In this document: piece after piece, positions 4,258 through 5,173 of the stretch
Layout: each line of letters opens with the position of its first letter
How positions within the stretch are numbered: the stretch's first letter is position 1
Source of the DNA: an uncultured Moraxellaceae bacterium
GTDB lineage: Bacteria; Pseudomonadota; Gammaproteobacteria; Pseudomonadales; Moraxellaceae
Reading direction: 5' to 3'
Assembly (NCBI GenBank): GCA_937952925.1
Contig: CALFYA010000229.1
Span: forward strand, 1-5,173
Length of the DNA: 5,173 nucleotides
The notes under the pieces: model-generated
Seen by the model: the letters and a program-made list of their open reading frames with translations, nothing else
What the model was told of the DNA's origin: nothing
The model's database searches: none
Position numbers and translations under genes: made by a program

Positions 4258-5173
4258 ATGACCTCATCGAAAAGTCTGGTCGTCAAACACAATCGCTTGG
4301 TTGAGGCGTCTTATCGTCTCGACCTCAGTGAGCAAAGATTGGTGTTACTTGCAATTGTGTGTGCACGAGAAAGTGGTCAGAGCATCACCTCCGAAACGTG
4401 GCTGGAAGTCAAAGCCAGCGACTATGTGCAAATCTGTGGTCTCACTCAGACCTCAGGGTACAAGTCATTAAAAATAGCGTCAGATAACTTGTTTCACCGT
4501 TTTGTACAGCTCAATGTCAATGATCCGGTTTCTGGCAAACCCTCGATCCTCAAAACTCGATGGGTCAATGCTTGTCTATACGTCGAACAAATGGCGTTGG
4601 TTCGTTTGCGTCTATCAACTGAGATCATTCCGTACGTCAGTGATCTGGAGTCCAACTTCACGAGCTACCAGCTCAAGAATGTGGCACAAATGACGAGCGT
4701 CTATGCCATCCGCCTGTATGAGTTGTTGGCGCAATATCGATTACTCTCTGAGCGGTATCTGAGCCTTGTGGAGCTTAAGAACTATCTGGATGCCAACGAA
4801 CCTTCTTACGAGCGTATCGATAACTTCCGCCGTAAGGTGTTGGATAAAGCGGTTCAGCAAATCAACCAGTACACAGACCTGATTGTGACCTGTACACCCA
4901 GACGCGAGGGTCGCTCAATTGCCGGATTTGATTTTGTATTGGTGCAAAAAGAGCACGCCTCACCACCCACCAAACCACTGTCGAACCAAGCACCAAAAAA
5001 TAGAGCAAAGCAACAGCTAGCATCCCCTCCCCCCAATACATACAGCTTATCCGTTGGCGAGCGTGCGATGCTGCGCGACCTTCAAGATCAGCGGCCAGAT
5101 TTGACGGAGGAAAACGTTATCCAAATGGCAAAGGATCAGGGGACAGATGTGTTCTTGCTGTTGTCCTCGATGC
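4258..5173 (+). CDS. Rep_3 family (RepB/RepM-like) replication initiator, C-terminus cut off
   Basis: ATG 4258 follows AGGAG with six bases of spacing; the ATG at 4253 is out of frame and stops at once. There are 305 codons in the window without a stop, so the protein is somewhat longer. Residues about 10-35 (HNRLVEASYRLDLSEQRLVL) are the hallmark N-terminus of Rep_3 initiators (PF01051). SVYAIRLYELLAQYR (about 147-161) and NFRRKVLDKAVQQIN (about 188-202) are the helix and DNA-recognition segments of the second winged-helix domain. The linker from about 232 is Pro-, Gln- and Lys-rich, and is followed by an extra C-terminal segment (TYSLSVGERAMLRDLQDQRP, beginning near residue 261). The protein should bind the adjacent iterons as a monomer to start replication and the inverted half-sites as a dimer to repress itself. 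The resemblance to Acinetobacter RepM-type proteins is an impression, so no symbol is given. Confidence 0.92.
   Translation, partial: MTSSKSLVVKHNRLVEASYRLDLSEQRLVLLAIVCARESGQSITSETWLEVKASDYVQICGLTQTSGYKSLKIASDNLFHRFVQLNVNDPVSGKPSILKTRWVNACLYVEQMALVRLRLSTEIIPYVSDLESNFTSYQLKNVAQMTSVYAIRLYELLAQYRLLSERYLSLVELKNYLDANEPSYERIDNFRRKVLDKAVQQINQYTDLIVTCTPRREGRSIAGFDFVLVQKEHASPPTKPLSNQAPKNRAKQQLASPPPNTYSLSVGERAMLRDLQDQRPDLTEENVIQMAKDQGTDVFLLLSSM

Noticed and set aside
4502..5036. Short frames on both strands inside the rep gene
   Set aside because: They are shadows of the Rep_3 coding frame, which is open from 4258 to the window end and shows family motifs throughout.

Overview
The window looks like part of a plasmid from a gammaproteobacterium, most likely a member of the Moraxellaceae (Acinetobacter, Psychrobacter or Moraxella type). 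The main evidence is the right end: an iteron array with an AT-rich segment, followed by a Rep_3 (RepB/RepM-like) replication initiator that runs off the window. The host assignment rests on resemblance of the initiator and on base composition, so it is an inference.

Left part (1-904), minus strand. The 5' end of a DUF932 (TIGR03299, 'phage/plasmid-like') gene enters the window. Upstream of it is a 113-residue protein in which two CxxC pairs flank a long glycine-zipper segment.

Middle (905-2880), plus strand and visibly more AT-rich. About 560 bp without a convincing gene carries several inverted repeats, including two strong consecutive hairpins and a plausible promoter. Next come a 35-codon ORF and a 413-residue protein of the inovirus Gp2 / YagK-YfjJ C-terminal type with an HUH-like HAH motif. 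A stable hairpin lies between this gene and the convergent minus-strand operon. The block resembles an acquired replication or mobile module.

Right-centre (2890-3960), minus strand. Three small envelope genes form an operon: a lipoprotein, a 44-residue membrane peptide, and a 72-residue two-helix membrane protein translationally coupled to the peptide by an ATGA overlap. The leader of this operon has a 20-position closing stem around internal hairpins. The 3' strand of that stem can instead pair with a downstream region that includes part of the lipoprotein's ribosome binding site. This is the most novel-looking signal in the window: a candidate two-state cis-regulatory RNA.

Right end (3963-5173), plus strand: the theta-type origin and rep. 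A motif TTAAAAACTACC and its inverse bracket both a solo site and the whole 22-bp iteron array, and the last inverse copy lies just ahead of rep, which fits autoregulation by Rep. If the HUH-like protein is an active nicking enzyme, the plasmid carries two different replication chemistries: iteron/theta, and a rolling-circle-like module.
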